A DNA stretch of 21,129 bases from Podila epigama (taxonomy: Eukaryota; Mortierellomycota; Mortierellomycetes; Mortierellales; Mortierellaceae). The notes under the pieces were generated by a model that saw only the letters and a program-made list of their open reading frames with translations, did not search any database and had not been told where the DNA came from. A program made the position numbers and the translations under genes. Below are positions 19,514 through 21,129 of the stretch, piece after piece; position 1 is the first letter of the stretch; the number at the start of each line of letters is the position of its first letter. The stretch covers positions 1 through 21,129 of the forward strand of contig JAAAVE010000368.1 of the NCBI GenBank assembly GCA_015679605.1. Direction: 5' to 3'.

Positions 19514-20407
19514 AGAGTTGATATTATTTTTTTCACTACAATTTTACCATGAATACATAATGTAATATATCCATCTCATTCTCTCTCTAAAACAGACAAA
19601 TTTCTATTTTGTTGAGTTATGCTTTTGTTGAATACGAGACAAGTCTGTGATCATTGTCACGGAATATGTGTTTCCCAAAAACACACACAAAAACTAAAAC
19701 TCCAATCTATGGGTTCTTGTTGTCTGCAGCTCTGGGCTGTAGGTAGAGTGTTGGTCTTTGCTGTTTTTCTGTTGATGTCATTTTATGATGTTGCACATGT
19801 TCTCTCGGCTGCCATTAGGTCTCTGTGGATGAATCTGTGACCTATGCGACAAACGCGTGGCAATCTGGGCACTTTTTTTTTTCGATGTGTAGTATTCATT
19901 GACTCCACTGACGATGTAGCCAAGGGAACATGCTTTCATATACAATAAAAATATGTAATATGCCAGTGCGTTTGAGTCCATCTCTCCTGAAAATACTTTT
20001 TCAACCCGTAGATTTATTTCTTTTCAATGGCTGAGGGATGGGGCGAGCCAAGTTCCAACCCAAGGATTTGTGGCAGCATACAATTTTAAATTGCATGTCA
20101 TCGTGTCATGTGACCTATTATCTTTCTACGTTGAAGTGTTTGAACAGAAGAAAAAAAAATGGTTTCATACTTGTTTTCAACTCGAACACCGCGTTCTATT
20201 TTTTTTTTTCTTTCTTCTTTTCTCTATCTCTCACATAACATCTTTTCTTCTTTCATCCTTTCCAATAACTATTCTTCCCCCATCAAAAAGAAAGCACCTG
20301 TTTTCGAGGTATTCCTTGCCATTTTCACTCCTTCAACTCACTCTTTCAAAGAAGACTAGGAATACAAATATCAATACGCGTTTCAATTATTCTTCTCCCT
20401 TTCCTCC
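19514..20407. other. Intergenic region between the LUD and Crh-like genes
   Basis: The left part is an AT-rich 3' flank (about 19514-19620). The middle holds only short, unconvincing open frames. The right part (about 20190-20400) is CT-rich, like the other promoters here, and leads into the Crh-like start codon. No RNA gene or mobile element was recognised. Confidence 0.6.
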
Positions 20408-21001
20408 ATGAGACCTTCAGCTCTATCTCTTTCTCTCTTACTGCTGGCGCTGCCATTGGGGCCATGGTCATCACAGCCACAGCTGGCCGAGGCATCATTC
20501 TTTGGTCATCGTAATAATCTTCATCATGACCAACCTACATCATTGACTCAACGGGAAAGCTCCCACTGTGGACCACACCATATGCCATGTCCTGCTGCCG
20601 AGCCTTGTTGCAACAGTAAGCGCCAAGGTTTCTTAGATTATGTTAAATAACTCAATGGAAGAGAGTAAAAACAAAAACTAGGGTGAAAATATATTGACTT
20701 GAATCGGTCATGATATGCATATGTGTAATAATTTAGATGGAACTTGCCATACAACATCGATGGAAGCATGCCCTATTTCTCTTGGATGCGATGCACGCCA
20801 TTCCCATGTAGAGGCAGGATGCTTTCCCTTGCCAGCATGTCGTTCGCTCAAGGATAATTTCAAGAATGCAAAGCTGTTGATCCCAAAGCGTTCCTTTTCA
20901 GGTGACCCGACTCAAGCGTATTGGGTCTCTGATTTCCATCATGTTGCACCTTATGCCAAGATTGACCAGCATACACATAAACTACTCTTGAGAGTGCGCA
21001 G
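20408..21001 (+). CDS. Crh/Utr2-like GH16 cell-wall chitin-glucan transglycosylase (N-terminal part only)
   Basis: Two exons are visible, 20408-20615 and 20737-21001; the donor GTAAAG at 21002 opens an intron that runs off the window. The 158 visible residues begin with a signal peptide (hydrophobic LSLSLLLLALPLG, probable cleavage after AEA, near residue 29). A nine-Cys module follows (Cys 54, 61, 67, 68, 73, 81, 87, 98, 104), with CCNNGTC and GCDARHSHVEAGCFPLPAC. This matches the layout of yeast Utr2 (CCSQYGECG...CDVRYSFSHDSCMPVPIC), where it is a chitin-binding-like segment. The start of the GH16 fold follows (DPTQAYWVSDF, KLLLRV). The catalytic DExDxE motif lies beyond the edge. Crh enzymes cross-link chitin to beta-glucan in the wall. 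The family call is good; activity cannot be judged. Confidence 0.8.
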
Positions 21002-21129
21002 GTAAAGAGTGATGAGTCGTTTGATTATCGCTGGCACTTGTCTTTTCTTTTCTTTGTTTTTTATTTTCGGTTTTGCAAAAAAATGGGATTGTTAAGCGAC
21101 TTGCTTTGTATATTTAAAACTTTCAAAAA

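Noticed and set aside
19619-19840. A 73-codon open frame after the LUD gene
   Set aside because: It has no family match and lies in AT-rich 3' flank; a Cys-rich look alone is not support.

Overview
The window is eukaryotic and fungal. Genes are split by many short introns (about 85-240 nt, mostly GT...AG), intergenic DNA is rich in pyrimidine tracts and microsatellites, and coding regions carry long Ser/Thr-, Gln-, Asn/His- and Gly-rich low-complexity stretches. The gene content (ATG4, ATG5, a Crh-type GH16 wall enzyme, a stand-alone LUD-domain protein) and the pyrimidine-rich promoters suggest an early-diverging filamentous fungus, most likely Mucoromycota/Mortierellomycotina. That placement is an inference, not something shown by a marker gene.

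Layout. (1) 135-1793, plus strand: ATG5, missing its 5' exon, followed by ATG4 (2212-4918, minus strand, seven exons). The two are convergent, with 418 bp between stop codons. (2) 4919-5568: a divergent promoter with a CACGTG E-box. (3) 5569-8634, plus: a three-exon gene for a 944-aa, apparently disordered protein with RGG, Asn/His, polyQ and GYQA repeat blocks. (4) 8635-11575: about 2.9 kb with simple repeats and no supportable gene. (5) 11576-13450, plus: an intronless single-pass membrane protein with a Thr/Arg-rich N-tail and a long Gly/Gln/His-rich C-terminal region. (6) 13868-18119, plus: a ten-exon gene for a 962-aa coiled-coil protein with four SxIP motifs, possibly a microtubule plus-end-tracking (EB1-binding) protein. 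(7) 18709-19513, plus: a two-exon LUD-domain protein with a clear TATA box and a codon bias suggesting high expression. (8) 20408 to beyond the right edge, plus: the start of a secreted Crh/Utr2-like GH16 chitin-glucan transglycosylase.

Functional links. The only real functional pairing is ATG4/ATG5. Atg4 matures and deconjugates Atg8, and Atg5 (as Atg12-Atg5-Atg16) drives Atg8 lipidation, so the left end carries two core enzymes of one conjugation pathway. The rest look like ordinary, unrelated neighbours. I see no mobile element, CRISPR array, tRNA or rRNA, and no convincing new multigene system. The most notable observations are a possible in-frame alternative splice in ATG5 that adds a second copy of a conserved helix, the SxIP-bearing coiled-coil protein, the FUS-like layout of the RGG/YQA protein, and the long N-terminal extension of ATG4.

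Exon boundaries were deduced by eye from splice consensus, reading-frame phase and remembered family sequences. They were not tested against transcripts.
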